Shown here one piece after another: positions 1 to 8,930 of a stretch of 64,000 nt of DNA (position 1 is the stretch's first letter; every line of letters starts with the position of its first letter). Source of the stretch: Treponema berlinense (GTDB taxonomy: Bacteria; Spirochaetota; Spirochaetia; Treponematales; Treponemataceae); the NCBI RefSeq assembly GCF_900167025.1, contig NZ_FUXC01000009.1:53416-117415 (forward strand). The letters are read 5' to 3'. Under the pieces are notes generated by a model, which saw only the letters and a list, made by a program, of their open reading frames with translations, did not search any database and was not told the origin of the DNA. The translations under genes and the position numbers were made by a program.

Positions 1-802
1 TGAAGAGTTTGGAATACTCTTTATTTTGCAACATGGCTGAGAGTGTTTCGTAGCCCTGAAGTCCCTGTTTGTAGAACGGCATTTCGACAGAAGTGATTGG
101 CGGATTTGACCAGGCGGCGTCGTCTGTTCCGTTAAAACCGCAGACTGCAACGTCGTGAGGAACGGAATAGCCTTGACGGATGAGTTCTTCCTGGGCGCCG
201 ATAGCGACGTTGTCTCCGACAGCGACAACCGCATCAAAGTCTTTTCCTGGTTTTAGACCTTTGTTGAGCCAGTTGCTGAGCGCTTTTTCGCCGTCAGCAA
301 TTGCCCAGCCGCCACATTCGGAAATCAATGCGGGATTTGCCTGAAGCCCATGTTTTTTTAAGCCTTCGAGATAACCTTCGTAACGTTCTTTTGCGTAGAT
401 GTGGGTTTCTGGACCGCGTATAAATGCGATTTTTGTAAAGTGATGGACGTCGACAAGATGGTCTATGAGTTCGATAAGTCCTGTTTTGCAGTCTGTGACA
501 ATGCTAGGTTTGCCTTCGACTTGAAAGGTCATGCAGACAAGGGGCGTTTTTTGAAATCTTTTGTAAAAATCAGTGGTTTTCTTGTCTACGTCGGAAGAAG
601 CCCAGGAAATGATTCCTGAAAATGAATCATCCGTCAACAGGTGATAGATTATAGAACCTTCACCTTTGTTTAAGATTGGCCCTCGAAATGTGACTAAAGG
701 GATTTTATCTTTTTTGCAGCCTGTTATAATGCCTTTGAGCATGTTGCGACCAGTTGCATCGATTAATGAGCGGGTTAAAAAAGCAATTGATTTTTTATTC
801 AT
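1..802 (-). CDS. LacI/ribose-binding-type sensor protein, no N-terminal HTH (partial, runs off left edge)
   Basis: The minus strand is open from an ATG at 802 to the window edge (267 codons). A GAGG ribosome-binding site lies seven bases upstream. The product enters the first beta strand of a periplasmic-binding-protein fold at once (KKSIAFLTRSLIDATG) and continues with a small-ligand sensor pattern: an AIGAQEELIRQG-type helix, VAVCGFNGTDDAAW, and a strand before the hinge. The LacI helix-turn-helix normally found in the first 50-60 residues is absent, so this is not a standard repressor. In treponemes such modules often precede a signalling output domain (my recollection), but the C-terminus is not visible. 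It is divergent from livJ; the 238 bp between them are AT-rich with no other gene. Confidence 0.75.
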   Translation of the reverse strand, partial: MNKKSIAFLTRSLIDATGRNMLKGIITGCKKDKIPLVTFRGPILNKGEGSIIYHLLTDDSFSGIISWASSDVDKKTTDFYKRFQKTPLVCMTFQVEGKPSIVTDCKTGLIELIDHLVDVHHFTKIAFIRGPETHIYAKERYEGYLEGLKKHGLQANPALISECGGWAIADGEKALSNWLNKGLKPGKDFDAVVAVGDNVAIGAQEELIRQGYSVPHDVAVCGFNGTDDAAWSNPPITSVEMPFYKQGLQGYETLSAMLQNKEYSKLF

Positions 803-1040
803 GACTAAACCTCGAAAAGTAAAATCGCCTATCTTTAATTATAATATATAATATGAAAAAAGAAACTTTAAAATTTTGATTTAATTGATAATTATAAAAT
901 AGAGTTTTTGAATATTACCTGACTGGTTTGAAATTTTGTGCTTTAAAACTTTAAAAAGTGAAAAAATTGTTATTTATTTTATTTACTAAAATTAAGAAAA
1001 TAATTAAAGTTTATTCAAGTTGAATTTTTGGAGGACTCAA

Positions 1041-2177
1041 ATGAAAAAAGTTTTGGGTGCGGTTGCTCTTGCTGTTGCAGGACTTTTCGCTTTTACCGGT
1101 TGTGGTGAAAAAGCTGGAGAAACGGTAAAAATTGGTGCTATTGGACCTCTTTCTGGTGCTGTAGCTGTTTACGGTGTTGACTGTTTAAATGGAATCAATT
1201 TGGCAGCTGAAGAAATTAACGCTGCTGGTGGCATTAACGGTAAAAAAATTGAAATTGTGAGCGAAGATGATGAAGGAAATCCTGAAAAATCAGTAAATGC
1301 TTACAAAAAAATCGTTACACAGAAAAAAACAAAGCTCATTGTTGGATCTTTGACTTCTGGATGTACAATGGCAATTACTTCTCTGGCTCAGGCTCAGAAA
1401 GTTTTGATGATTGCTCCTGCTGCTACAGCTCCTGCAATTACTGAAGCCGGCGATTTTGTTTTCCGCGCTTGTTTTATTGACCCGTTCCAGGGAACTGTCG
1501 GTGCTAAATTTGCACTTGAAACTCTCGGGGCTAAAAAAGCCGCTGTTCTTTATGATGTTGGAAACGACTACTCTGTAGGTCTTACAGAAAATTTTGTAAA
1601 AACTTTCTCTGCTTCTGGAACTGTTGTAGCTAAGGAATCTTACAGCACTGGCGACAAAGACTTTAATGCTCAGCTTACAAAAATTAAGAATTCTAAACCT
1701 GATGTTGTTTATCTTCCAGATTACTACGGAACTGTAGCTCTTATTGCTAAACAGTTGCGCGCTCAGGGAATTGACACTCCGATTGTTGGTGCTGACGGCT
1801 GGGACGGCCTTACCGACAATGCCGGCGATGAGGTTTTGAACGGTTTTTATTCTAACCACTATGCTGCTGACGCAACTACTGGCGCAGTTAAAACTTTTGT
1901 TGAAAACTACAAGGCAAAATACAATCACACTCCGACTGCTTTTGCAGCCCTCGGTTATGATGCGGTTTATATGATTAAAGACGCAATCCTGGCTGCTGGT
2001 TCAACTGACAGTGTTGCTGTAAGAGATGCGCTTGCTTCTTCTGAAGGCGACTATGTTACAGGTCATATTACTTTTGATGAAAAACGTAACCCTGTAAAAT
2101 CTGCTGTAATGCTTGAACTGGTAAAAGGTGCTGACGGAAAACTTTCTACAGTTTATAAAACTACAGTACAGCCGTAA
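1041..2177 (+). CDS. livJ: Branched-chain amino acid ABC transporter substrate-binding lipoprotein
   Basis: The 378-residue product is the ligand-capturing component of a Liv-type importer for leucine, isoleucine, valine or related amino acids. The start is the ATG at 1041, preceded by GGAGG; the reading frame extends upstream through a TTG, but that lacks a ribosome-binding site. Residues 1-21 form a lipoprotein signal (MKKVLG...AFTGC) with the modified Cys at 21, so the protein should be lipid-anchored outside the inner membrane. The mature part begins with the family hallmark VKIGAIGPLSGAVAVYG and continues with NGINLAAEEINAAGGINGKK. It is first in the liv cluster but separated from livH by a 265 bp gap holding a repeat, which could allow higher expression of the binding protein than of the membrane parts. 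Confidence 0.95.
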   Translation: MKKVLGAVALAVAGLFAFTGCGEKAGETVKIGAIGPLSGAVAVYGVDCLNGINLAAEEINAAGGINGKKIEIVSEDDEGNPEKSVNAYKKIVTQKKTKLIVGSLTSGCTMAITSLAQAQKVLMIAPAATAPAITEAGDFVFRACFIDPFQGTVGAKFALETLGAKKAAVLYDVGNDYSVGLTENFVKTFSASGTVVAKESYSTGDKDFNAQLTKIKNSKPDVVYLPDYYGTVALIAKQLRAQGIDTPIVGADGWDGLTDNAGDEVLNGFYSNHYAADATTGAVKTFVENYKAKYNHTPTAFAALGYDAVYMIKDAILAAGSTDSVAVRDALASSEGDYVTGHITFDEKRNPVKSAVMLELVKGADGKLSTVYKTTVQP

Positions 2178-2260
2178 GTTTAAGCTTGCTTGATTTGACA
2201 AAGGCGTCATGAATTTGGGAAATTGTTTTTCTCGAAGGAATGGCGCTTTTTTTTTGCAGA

Positions 2261-2340
2261 AGGCTTAGCCCGGATCGTAACGGCGCGTAGCGTCCGCCTT
2301 GGCGGATGGAGCGGATAGCGCAACCGTGAAGAGCCGGTTT
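2261..2340 (+). repeat. Three-hairpin intergenic repeat, copy 1
   Basis: GC-rich island in the AT-rich gap between livJ and livH. It contains CGC-GTA-GCG, then CCGCC-TT-GGCGG, then ATGGA and GC-GGATA-GC. It belongs to a family of related elements seen at nine or more places in the window. No promoter or gene was seen in it. Confidence 0.7.
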
Positions 2341-2442
2341 GAAAAATATTTGTGCTCCTGTAAATAATGCACGATGCCTTGATTTACTAAAAACAAAAAA
2401 TTTTTTACAATATAACAGAACTAATATATTTGGAGGATAAGT

Positions 2443-3342
2443 TTGAACAACGTAACAATTTTTGTTCAGCAGCTTATCAATGGACTTTCGCTGGGAAGTA
2501 TTTATGCCTTAATTGCCCTTGGGTATACGATGGTTTATGGCATTGTTAAGTTGATTAACTTTGCGCATGGCGACGTTATGATGATTGGCGCTTATGCAGG
2601 ATATTTTGTTTTGTGTGCGATGGGCACAACTCCAGCTGGAATGGTCTGTGCTTTTTTGGCTGCAATGGTTTTTTGCGGACTTTTGAGTCTTGCGATTGAA
2701 AGGCTTGCGTACAGACCTTTGAGAAATGCGCCGAGGTTGAATTCGTTGATTACGGCGATTGCTGTGGAATTGATTTTGCAGAATGTTATGCGCGTTTTGC
2801 CTTTTGTTGGTCCGGAGCCACGTTCTTTTCCGACAATGGCGATTAAAAACTTTAGTTTTGGAATCGGTTCAATAAGCAATGTTCAGATTATTGTAATCTT
2901 GCTTTCGGCTGTTCTTATGGTTGTTTTGAACTATGTCGTAAACTACACAAAAACCGGAAAAGCAATGCAGGCTGTTAGTTATGACCTTGGCGCTGCAAGT
3001 TTGATGGGAATTAATTCGAACAGGATTATTGCCGTTACTTTTGTAATCGGTTCTGTTCTTGCTGGCGCAGGTGGCGTTCTCTATGCTGTTGCTTATCCGC
3101 AGGTTGATCCTCTAATGGGTTATATTCCTGGATTAAAGGCGTTTGTTGCGGCTGTTTTGGGTGGAATTGGTTCTATTCCTGGAGCTATGGTCGGCGGAAT
3201 TATTCTTGGTGTTGCGGAAACTATGGTAAAGGCTTATCTGTCTTCTCAATATGCGGACGCAATTGCCTATTGTATTTTGATTGTAATTCTTTTGGTTAAA
3301 CCTGCCGGTCTTCTTGGCAAAAAAGTAAAGGTTAAGGTTTAG
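2443..3342 (+). CDS. livH: Branched-chain amino acid ABC transporter permease
   Basis: This 299-residue polytopic membrane protein is the LivH-type half of the channel in the Liv importer. The start is a TTG at 2443 with a good GGAGG six bases upstream and no better ATG nearby. The N-terminus VQQLINGLSLGSIYALIALGY and the following GIVKLINFAHGDVMMIGAY are typical of LivH. The C-terminal part contains the loop GLKAFVAAVLGGIGSIPGA, which contacts the ATPases in this family. The length is normal. It is followed ten bases later by livM, so the two are co-transcribed. Confidence 0.95.
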   Translation: MNNVTIFVQQLINGLSLGSIYALIALGYTMVYGIVKLINFAHGDVMMIGAYAGYFVLCAMGTTPAGMVCAFLAAMVFCGLLSLAIERLAYRPLRNAPRLNSLITAIAVELILQNVMRVLPFVGPEPRSFPTMAIKNFSFGIGSISNVQIIVILLSAVLMVVLNYVVNYTKTGKAMQAVSYDLGAASLMGINSNRIIAVTFVIGSVLAGAGGVLYAVAYPQVDPLMGYIPGLKAFVAAVLGGIGSIPGAMVGGIILGVAETMVKAYLSSQYADAIAYCILIVILLVKPAGLLGKKVKVKV

Positions 3343-3352
3343 GGGCTGGTTT

Positions 3353-4387
3353 ATGATGAATACGAAAAAAAGTAATTTTTTAATTCCAGGAGTTGTGGCT
3401 CTGGCGGCGATTGTAATTCCTTTTGTTTTAATCCGCGTTGGTTTGATTGACGCTTATACTTCGCAGATTTTGACGATGGGCGGAATCAATGCTGTAATTG
3501 CGATTTCTGTAAATATGGTTACGGGAATTGTCGGTCAGCTTACTTTGGGACAGTGTGCTTTTGAAGCGATTGGCGCTTATTCGGTAATTATTTTTACTCA
3601 GGATGTTGGTTTGCCGTTGCCTGTTGCCATGCTTGTTGCTCCTTTTTTGGCGGCGATTTTTGGATTTGTGATTGGTTTTCCGACTTTAAAGCTTGAAGGC
3701 GACTATCTTGCGATTGTAACCCTTGCTTTTGGCGAAATTGTGCGTGTAGTTCTTGTAAACCTCAAGGCAGTTACTGGCGGTCCGAACGGAAAAAGTTTTA
3801 AATACAGTTTTATGCGCGACGACCTTTTTTGGGGACCTGCAATGAGTTATCTTGTAAGCATTGGAATGCTTGTTATTCTGATTGTTCTCTTGCAGAATTT
3901 TTTACATTCAACTTACGGCCGGGCAATCAAGGCTATTCGGGAAGATGAAATTGCCGCAAATTCTAACGGAATCAGCGTTTTTAAATACAAAATGATTGGT
4001 TTTGTGATTGCTTCGTTTATTGGCGGTCTTGGCGGCGCGCTTTATGCTCCGATTGTTGGTTTTATTAAGCCGGATATTGCTTCGTTCAACAATTCTGTAA
4101 ATATGCTGATTTATGTTGTTCTTGGAGGAATGGGAAGTATTAGCGGTACGGTAATTGCGGCCTTCGTTTTGACTGCAATTCAGGAGGCGTTGAGATTCCT
4201 TGGAAATTACCGTCTTTTGTTCTATCCGGTTGTTTTAATCATTGTAATGCTCTTTAGACCTCAGGGACTTATGGGAATGAAGGAATTGAGTTTTGTGAAC
4301 GGATTTTTTAGCCTTAAAAGCAGATTTTCCAAAAAGGCAAAAAATGAAGTTGTGGACACAAAAAAGAATGAAGGGGAGGCAGAATAA
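3353..4387 (+). CDS. livM: Branched-chain amino acid ABC transporter permease
   Basis: This 344-residue membrane protein is the second permease subunit and pairs with LivH. Visible family features are NMVTGIVGQLTLGQCAFEAIG in the N-terminal half, GDYLAIVTLAFGEIVRVVL in the middle, and the ATPase-coupling loop NMLIYVVLGGMGSISG near residue 255. The tail is charged and probably cytoplasmic (RFSKKAKNEVVDTKKNEG). Two ATGs occur in tandem at the start (3353 and 3356). The stop codon overlaps the livG start (TAATG at 4385-4389), implying translational coupling. Confidence 0.95.
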   Translation: MMNTKKSNFLIPGVVALAAIVIPFVLIRVGLIDAYTSQILTMGGINAVIAISVNMVTGIVGQLTLGQCAFEAIGAYSVIIFTQDVGLPLPVAMLVAPFLAAIFGFVIGFPTLKLEGDYLAIVTLAFGEIVRVVLVNLKAVTGGPNGKSFKYSFMRDDLFWGPAMSYLVSIGMLVILIVLLQNFLHSTYGRAIKAIREDEIAANSNGISVFKYKMIGFVIASFIGGLGGALYAPIVGFIKPDIASFNNSVNMLIYVVLGGMGSISGTVIAAFVLTAIQEALRFLGNYRLLFYPVVLIIVMLFRPQGLMGMKELSFVNGFFSLKSRFSKKAKNEVVDTKKNEGEAE

Positions 4388-5190
4388 TGAGTGATGAAAA
4401 ATTGATTCTTCAGGTAAATGACCTTTCTATCGTTTTTGGTGGACTTAAGGCTGTCAGCGAACTCAATATGGAACTGCGTAAAGGCGAACTTGTCGGTTTG
4501 ATCGGACCGAACGGCGCTGGAAAAACAACTGTTTTTAACATGCTTTCCGGCGTTTACACTCCGACTGGCGGACAGATTACTTTTTGGGATAAAAACGGAA
4601 AAGTTCAGGTTGTAAATAAAAAAACACCGGCCCAGCTTAATTTGATTGGAATTGCGAGAACTTTTCAGAATATCAGGCTTTTTGGAAATTTGACCGTAAG
4701 CGACAATATTCGGATTGCAATGCACAGTCAGAGAAATGTTAAGCCTTGGGATGCGGTTTTTCGTACTAAAAAGTTTTTTGAAGATGAAGAAGTGATGAGT
4801 TTAAAGGTTCGGAATCTGCTTAAACTTTTTGGTCTTGAAAAAAAAGAAAACGAGCTTTCTTCAAATTTGCCTTACGGTGAACAGCGAAAACTTGAAATTT
4901 GCCGTGCCCTTGCTGCAAATCCGACACTGCTTTTGCTGGACGAACCTGCCGCTGGTATGAATCCGCAGGAAACAAAAGAACTTATGGAACTTATTGCGTT
5001 TATCCGCAAAGAATTTAATTTGACGATTCTTCTTATTGAACACGATATGAAACTTGTAATGGGAATTTGCGAGCGTCTTTATGTTTTGAATTACGGCCGG
5101 GTTCTTGCGAGCGGAGTTCCGGAGGAAATTAAATCAAATCCCGATGTAATTAAAGCTTATTTGGGTTCTGAAGCGGAAAATCTTGCTTAA
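4387..5190 (+). CDS. livG: Branched-chain amino acid ABC transporter ATP-binding protein
   Basis: This 267-residue cytoplasmic ATPase powers the importer. The Walker A motif GPNGAGKT is at residues 40-47. The signature region is LPYGEQRKLEICRAL, where the usual LSGGQ is changed to LPYGEQ as is common in LivG. Walker B is LLLLDEPAAGMNP, and the switch His is in LLIEHDM. The insertion between Walker A and the Q-loop (ARTFQNIRLFGNLTV) is typical of LivG. It overlaps livM by one base and is followed 32 bases later by livF. Confidence 0.95.
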   Translation: MSDEKLILQVNDLSIVFGGLKAVSELNMELRKGELVGLIGPNGAGKTTVFNMLSGVYTPTGGQITFWDKNGKVQVVNKKTPAQLNLIGIARTFQNIRLFGNLTVSDNIRIAMHSQRNVKPWDAVFRTKKFFEDEEVMSLKVRNLLKLFGLEKKENELSSNLPYGEQRKLEICRALAANPTLLLLDEPAAGMNPQETKELMELIAFIRKEFNLTILLIEHDMKLVMGICERLYVLNYGRVLASGVPEEIKSNPDVIKAYLGSEAENLA

Positions 5191-5222
5191 GAGTTTTTGA
5201 ATCGGAAATTTTTGGAGAAACT

Positions 5223-5933
5223 ATGGCAATTCTTGAAGTAAAAAATCTTGTTGTAAATTACGGTGCAATCCGCGCTCTAAAAGGCATTTCGTTTGATGTA
5301 AATGAAGGCGAAATTATTTCCCTTATCGGCTCGAATGGCGCTGGAAAAACAACAACTTTACATTCAATTTCTAATTTGATTAAAAAACAGAGCGGTTCTG
5401 TTGTTTTTGACGGAGAAGACATTACAAATCTTCAGGCGGCTCAGATTGTTCACAGAGGGCTGATTCATGTTCCTGAAGGCAGACGGATTTTTGCAAATTT
5501 GTCTGTAAAAGACAATCTTGAAATGGGAGCTTATACCCGAAATGACAAGGAAAAAATCAAGCAGGATATGGAACACGTGTTTGAACTTTTTCCGAGAATG
5601 AAAGAACGCTTAAAGCAGCTTGCAGGAACTCTTTCGGGCGGAGAACAGCAGATGCTCGCAATGGGCCGCGGACTTATGGCGAATCCGAAACTTCTTTTGC
5701 TTGATGAACCGAGCATGGGACTTGCGCCGATTCTTGTTGATGAAATTTTTGAAATTATCAAAAAAATCAACGAGGACGGAACGACAATTTTGCTTGTTGA
5801 ACAGAATGCGTTCAAGGCAATGAGCATTGCAAACCGGGTTTATATTTTGGAAACCGGAAGCATTTCTTCGTCGGGAAATTCAAGCGACATGATAAAAGAT
5901 CCGGCTGTAAAGGCTGCGTATCTTGGCGGTTAA
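5223..5933 (+). CDS. livF: Branched-chain amino acid ABC transporter ATP-binding protein
   Basis: This 236-residue partner ATPase has Walker A GSNGAGKT at residues 36-43, signature LSGGEQQMLAMGRGL, Walker B LLLLDEPSMGLAP and switch sequence LLVEQNA. All match LivF. A GGAG sits just before the ATG. It completes a five-gene Liv importer. The next gene, a CBS-ACT protein, follows 78 bases later on the same strand and looks co-transcribed. Confidence 0.95.
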   Translation: MAILEVKNLVVNYGAIRALKGISFDVNEGEIISLIGSNGAGKTTTLHSISNLIKKQSGSVVFDGEDITNLQAAQIVHRGLIHVPEGRRIFANLSVKDNLEMGAYTRNDKEKIKQDMEHVFELFPRMKERLKQLAGTLSGGEQQMLAMGRGLMANPKLLLLDEPSMGLAPILVDEIFEIIKKINEDGTTILLVEQNAFKAMSIANRVYILETGSISSSGNSSDMIKDPAVKAAYLGG

Positions 5934-6011
5934 TTGTTTTGTTTGCTTTTTTATAAAACGCGACTTAGAATTATTTACGGTTGGTATTCTGTAAACTTTT
6001 TGGAGGAAATT

Positions 6012-6659
6012 ATGAAAGTATGTGACTTTATGAGCAAAAATGTAATTTATGTTTCGCCAGATACATCTTTGACGGATGCAAAGGCTTTGATGATAAAAGA
6101 AAAAATCAATAAGCTTCCAGTTGTTGATAAATCAAAAAAACTGGTTGGAATTATAACGAAGAATGACTTGCAGAAAGCAGCTCCTTCCAGCGCTTCGACC
6201 CTTGATATGTATGAATTGGGTTATCTTCTTTCAAAATTAAAAGTTGAAAAGATAATGGTAAAAAACGTAAGAACTGTTGATTTTGATGAAGTTATTGAAG
6301 AAGCGGCAAGAACAATGGCGACCGAAAAAATCGGATGTCTGCCTGTAATGAAAGACGGAATTCTTTCTGGAATTATTACCGAAACCGACCTTTTTAACGC
6401 GTTTATTTCGATGTTTGGAGCAACCTTGCCTGGAGTACGGGCAGTGATTGAAGTTGCAGAAAAACCTGGCGAACTTGCAAGAATTGCAACTGCCGTGGCT
6501 GCAAAAAACGGAAATATTGTTTCTGTAGTAACGACTGACGGAAGCGACGTTTCTAAGCGGATTATTACGGTAAAAATCGGAAATTTGAGCAAAGAGACTG
6601 TTGAAGAAATTATCCGACAGGAAAATGTAAAAATTCTCGACATTCGGGAAAAAAAGTAA
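6012..6659 (+). CDS. CBS-pair plus ACT-domain protein linked to the Liv transporter
   Basis: The product has 215 residues, starting at the ATG at 6012 behind GGAGG; the open frame extends further upstream without support. Residues about 1-60 and 75-135 form two CBS motifs (MSKNVIYVSPDTSLTDA, MVKNVRTVDFDEVIEEA), which in other proteins bind adenine nucleotides. Residues about 145-215 look like an ACT domain (RAVIEVAEKPGELARIATAVA), which usually binds amino acids. The architecture matches AcuB-like proteins. Its place right after livF suggests, as inference, that it senses amino acid and energy state and adjusts transport or metabolism. No catalytic domain is visible. Confidence 0.85.
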   Translation: MKVCDFMSKNVIYVSPDTSLTDAKALMIKEKINKLPVVDKSKKLVGIITKNDLQKAAPSSASTLDMYELGYLLSKLKVEKIMVKNVRTVDFDEVIEEAARTMATEKIGCLPVMKDGILSGIITETDLFNAFISMFGATLPGVRAVIEVAEKPGELARIATAVAAKNGNIVSVVTTDGSDVSKRIITVKIGNLSKETVEEIIRQENVKILDIREKK

Positions 6660-6694
6660 TTGCACTTTTTAGATTGCTAAATAAAAAATAATGG

Positions 6695-6723
6695 AATGCC
6701 GGTAGAAATGCCGGCATTTTTTT
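6695..6723 (+). terminator. Rho-independent terminator after the liv-CBS-ACT operon
   Basis: Eight-base stem AATGCCGG / CCGGCATT with an eight-base loop, followed by a run of T. It lies 36 bases after the CBS-ACT stop codon and ends the liv operon. Confidence 0.9.
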
Positions 6724-6764
6724 AACCGTGCATTTTGTGTAACGGCAGAAAAATGTTTGCGGCA

Positions 6765-6838
6765 AGGATTGTAGGGGCGGCGAAGCCGTTGCTCTTGAGC
6801 AATGGAGCGCGGTTAGCGCGGAACCCCGGAAAGCCTGG
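6765..6838 (+). repeat. Three-hairpin intergenic repeat, copy 2
   Basis: Contains CGGC-GAA-GCCG, then GCTC-TT-GAGC, then ATGGA, then GCGC-GGTTA-GCGC, followed by GGAACCCCGG. It lies in the 302 bp gap between the CBS-ACT gene and the next gene. Apart from a terminator and an AT-rich promoter region, the gap holds nothing else. Confidence 0.75.
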
Positions 6839-6961
6839 TTTTTGCAACGCAAAAAGCCTCCCTGCTGTCAAAAATTATTCTGCGTTTGTTTATTTTATAA
6901 AGGACTGTTAAAGAAAAGTTTTTGATAGACGGAAGGGGCTTAAATTTTGTAAATTATAAGT

Positions 6962-8416
6962 ATGTATGGAAAAATTGAAAAAGCTTTGTCGCAGTTTTTG
7001 AGAACTTTTGACAGACCTTTTACGACAACAGAAATAAATTTATTACTCAAACCTTACGGCGAAAAAGCGACAGTAGAAGAAATCGACGAATTTTTGCGGG
7101 CAGATGACAGAGTGTTCGCTCTTGAAGGGCATTATTATATGACACACGCTGGAGTTTTTAACGGAATGTTTTTTAGTTTTGTTCCGACCGCTAAAGAACT
7201 TGAGCAGAAACTGTTTATTCCTGGTGACCGTTGTATTCCTTTTGCGGATAGCGAAATACTTTCGTCGCAGTTGAAATTCATTTATAACGATAGAATTTTG
7301 CCAAAAAAAATAATGACGACCGACTGCAACACGGCAAGAGAATTTTTTACTTTTTTTGGTGATGAATATGCAAGCCAATATATTGCCGCTGACCCGATAA
7401 ATAATAAAACCGAAATTGCAAATAACAATTTTGAGCTGCCGTCGAAAATCAATCTGACAGGAATTTCGCTTGAAAAAGTTATTTCGGATTTTAATTTTCA
7501 TAAGGGCGACCGCATTTTGTGCAGAATGGTTGATTGGGATCAGGGAATTATTGAAATTTTTCCGATTTTGAACCATAGAAAAACGATTTTGGAATTGAAT
7601 GAAGAAATCGGAAAAATAAAACTTTGGAACGAAAACCTCGAAAATGAGCTGCTTGGAAGTTTTGACAAAATGGGACCTTGTTCAAGCATGGAACAGCAGC
7701 TTTCGTTTGCGTTTTTAGAGCACAGAAAGGAACTTTGTACGCCGGCCTGCGGTTCAATCCACGAGTTCTTAAATACGACAAAAAAAATCAGCATGGAGCT
7801 TTTTGGTGTAGAAACAAGGCTCTGGAAAAAGGGCGAAGATGTTCCTGCTGTCGGAAAATGGAATCGGGAAATGCTTGGTTCTGGGCTTGAGGCTTGTTTG
7901 CCGGCCTTGCAGCCTCCAGCCTGTTTGCTCGACTGCATTATAAAAGACAGGCTTTTTAACAAAAAAGAAATTGAGCCGGAAGAAATTCTTAAGGATTTTC
8001 TGCCAGAAGAAATGGAAATTTCTAAGGAAGAAGAAGAATTCATTACGTTGCAAATTATAAAAAGAAGTGATATATTACGTGAGCATTATAATTGGTTGGC
8101 AGATTTTCCGGTTGCGTCGTTGCGGCATAAGGCTTTAGGCTTGTTCGCAAAAGTTCAGAATTTGGTTTTTGATATTGATGGAGCCGGTGAAAAAATCGAA
8201 CGGTTTCCGCAGCAAGAACTTGTTATTCTCTCTCAGTTGTTTGCACATGCTGCCAGAATTTTGGATATGCTTTCCAATGAAAACGAATGTAAAGATGATG
8301 ACAGAGATGCGTTAAAACTGTCGCTCGAAGGCATGGAAATGAATTTTGAAGACATTTGTCCTGAACTGCGAAATGCTTTGGACAGATGTTATGCCGAACA
8401 GTTTAAGGTTGTCTGA
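6962..8416 (+). CDS. Uncharacterised 484-residue protein
   Basis: I do not recognise a named family. The protein looks soluble: no signal peptide, no membrane segment, many charged residues. The N-terminal 70 residues resemble a small winged-helix or cap module (FTTTEINLLLKPYGEKATVEEIDEFL). A central part around residues 170-200 reads like a small beta domain (FHKGDRILCRMVDWDQGIIEI). The C-terminal third is helical and acidic. A -10-like TAAATT lies six bases before the ATG and no ribosome-binding site is seen, so a leaderless mRNA is possible. It is followed 18 bases later by a PtsN-like gene and then transketolase, suggesting one transcript. Confidence 0.7.
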   Translation: MYGKIEKALSQFLRTFDRPFTTTEINLLLKPYGEKATVEEIDEFLRADDRVFALEGHYYMTHAGVFNGMFFSFVPTAKELEQKLFIPGDRCIPFADSEILSSQLKFIYNDRILPKKIMTTDCNTAREFFTFFGDEYASQYIAADPINNKTEIANNNFELPSKINLTGISLEKVISDFNFHKGDRILCRMVDWDQGIIEIFPILNHRKTILELNEEIGKIKLWNENLENELLGSFDKMGPCSSMEQQLSFAFLEHRKELCTPACGSIHEFLNTTKKISMELFGVETRLWKKGEDVPAVGKWNREMLGSGLEACLPALQPPACLLDCIIKDRLFNKKEIEPEEILKDFLPEEMEISKEEEEFITLQIIKRSDILREHYNWLADFPVASLRHKALGLFAKVQNLVFDIDGAGEKIERFPQQELVILSQLFAHAARILDMLSNENECKDDDRDALKLSLEGMEMNFEDICPELRNALDRCYAEQFKVV

Positions 8417-8434
8417 TTTTCTGCGGAGGATTGA

Positions 8435-8896
8435 ATGGTTCCTGATGCAAACATCGGTGAATATTTGCGTGCTGGCGGTGTTTATAGAGATATTGAGGGG
8501 GATTCGCCGTTTGAAGTTTTTAAATCGCTGTCAGAAAAAGTAAATCTTCCTTCAGAAATCCTTCCTGTAAATCTTTATGAAGGTCTTTGCGCCCGCGAAG
8601 CTGTTTTGAGCACTGCTGTTGGCAACGGAATTGCAATTCCTCATTCTCAGCAGCCGCTCTTAAAAAATCCAAAAGATCAGAGAATTTTTATCTGTTATTT
8701 AAAAAATCCGATTGATATGAATGCAATGGATAATAAAAAAGTTCAGACTTTGATTATTCCGTTGAGCAGTTCTGTTCAATCGCATTTGCAGATTATTTCG
8801 CTTCTTGCGCAACTTTTATCAAAAAGTGATTTTAAAAAAGCGCTTGAATTAAAACTTGGATTAAACGAAATTTATCCGTTGATCCGAAGAATTTAA
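8435..8896 (+). CDS. PTS IIA-like (PtsN-type) nitrogen-regulatory protein
   Basis: The 153-residue protein belongs to the fructose/mannitol-type IIA family, which carries phosphate on a His. The active-site motif GNGIAIPHSQ is present with the expected His. The family tail (VQSHLQIISLLAQLLSKSDFKKAL) is present. It is a stand-alone IIA with no IIB or IIC domain, so a regulatory role like that of PtsN is more likely than sugar transport. GGAGG precedes the ATG. HPr and HPr kinase are encoded 45 kb away in this window. No EI gene is seen. Confidence 0.85.
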   Translation: MVPDANIGEYLRAGGVYRDIEGDSPFEVFKSLSEKVNLPSEILPVNLYEGLCAREAVLSTAVGNGIAIPHSQQPLLKNPKDQRIFICYLKNPIDMNAMDNKKVQTLIIPLSSSVQSHLQIISLLAQLLSKSDFKKALELKLGLNEIYPLIRRI

Positions 8897-8930
8897 TTTG
8901 AGTTGATATAAAAATTTTAGGGGTTTTATT

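Noticed and set aside
1290..1928. 212-codon minus-strand frame inside livJ
   Set aside because: Antisense shadow of a well-supported gene; codon pattern and composition are non-protein-like.
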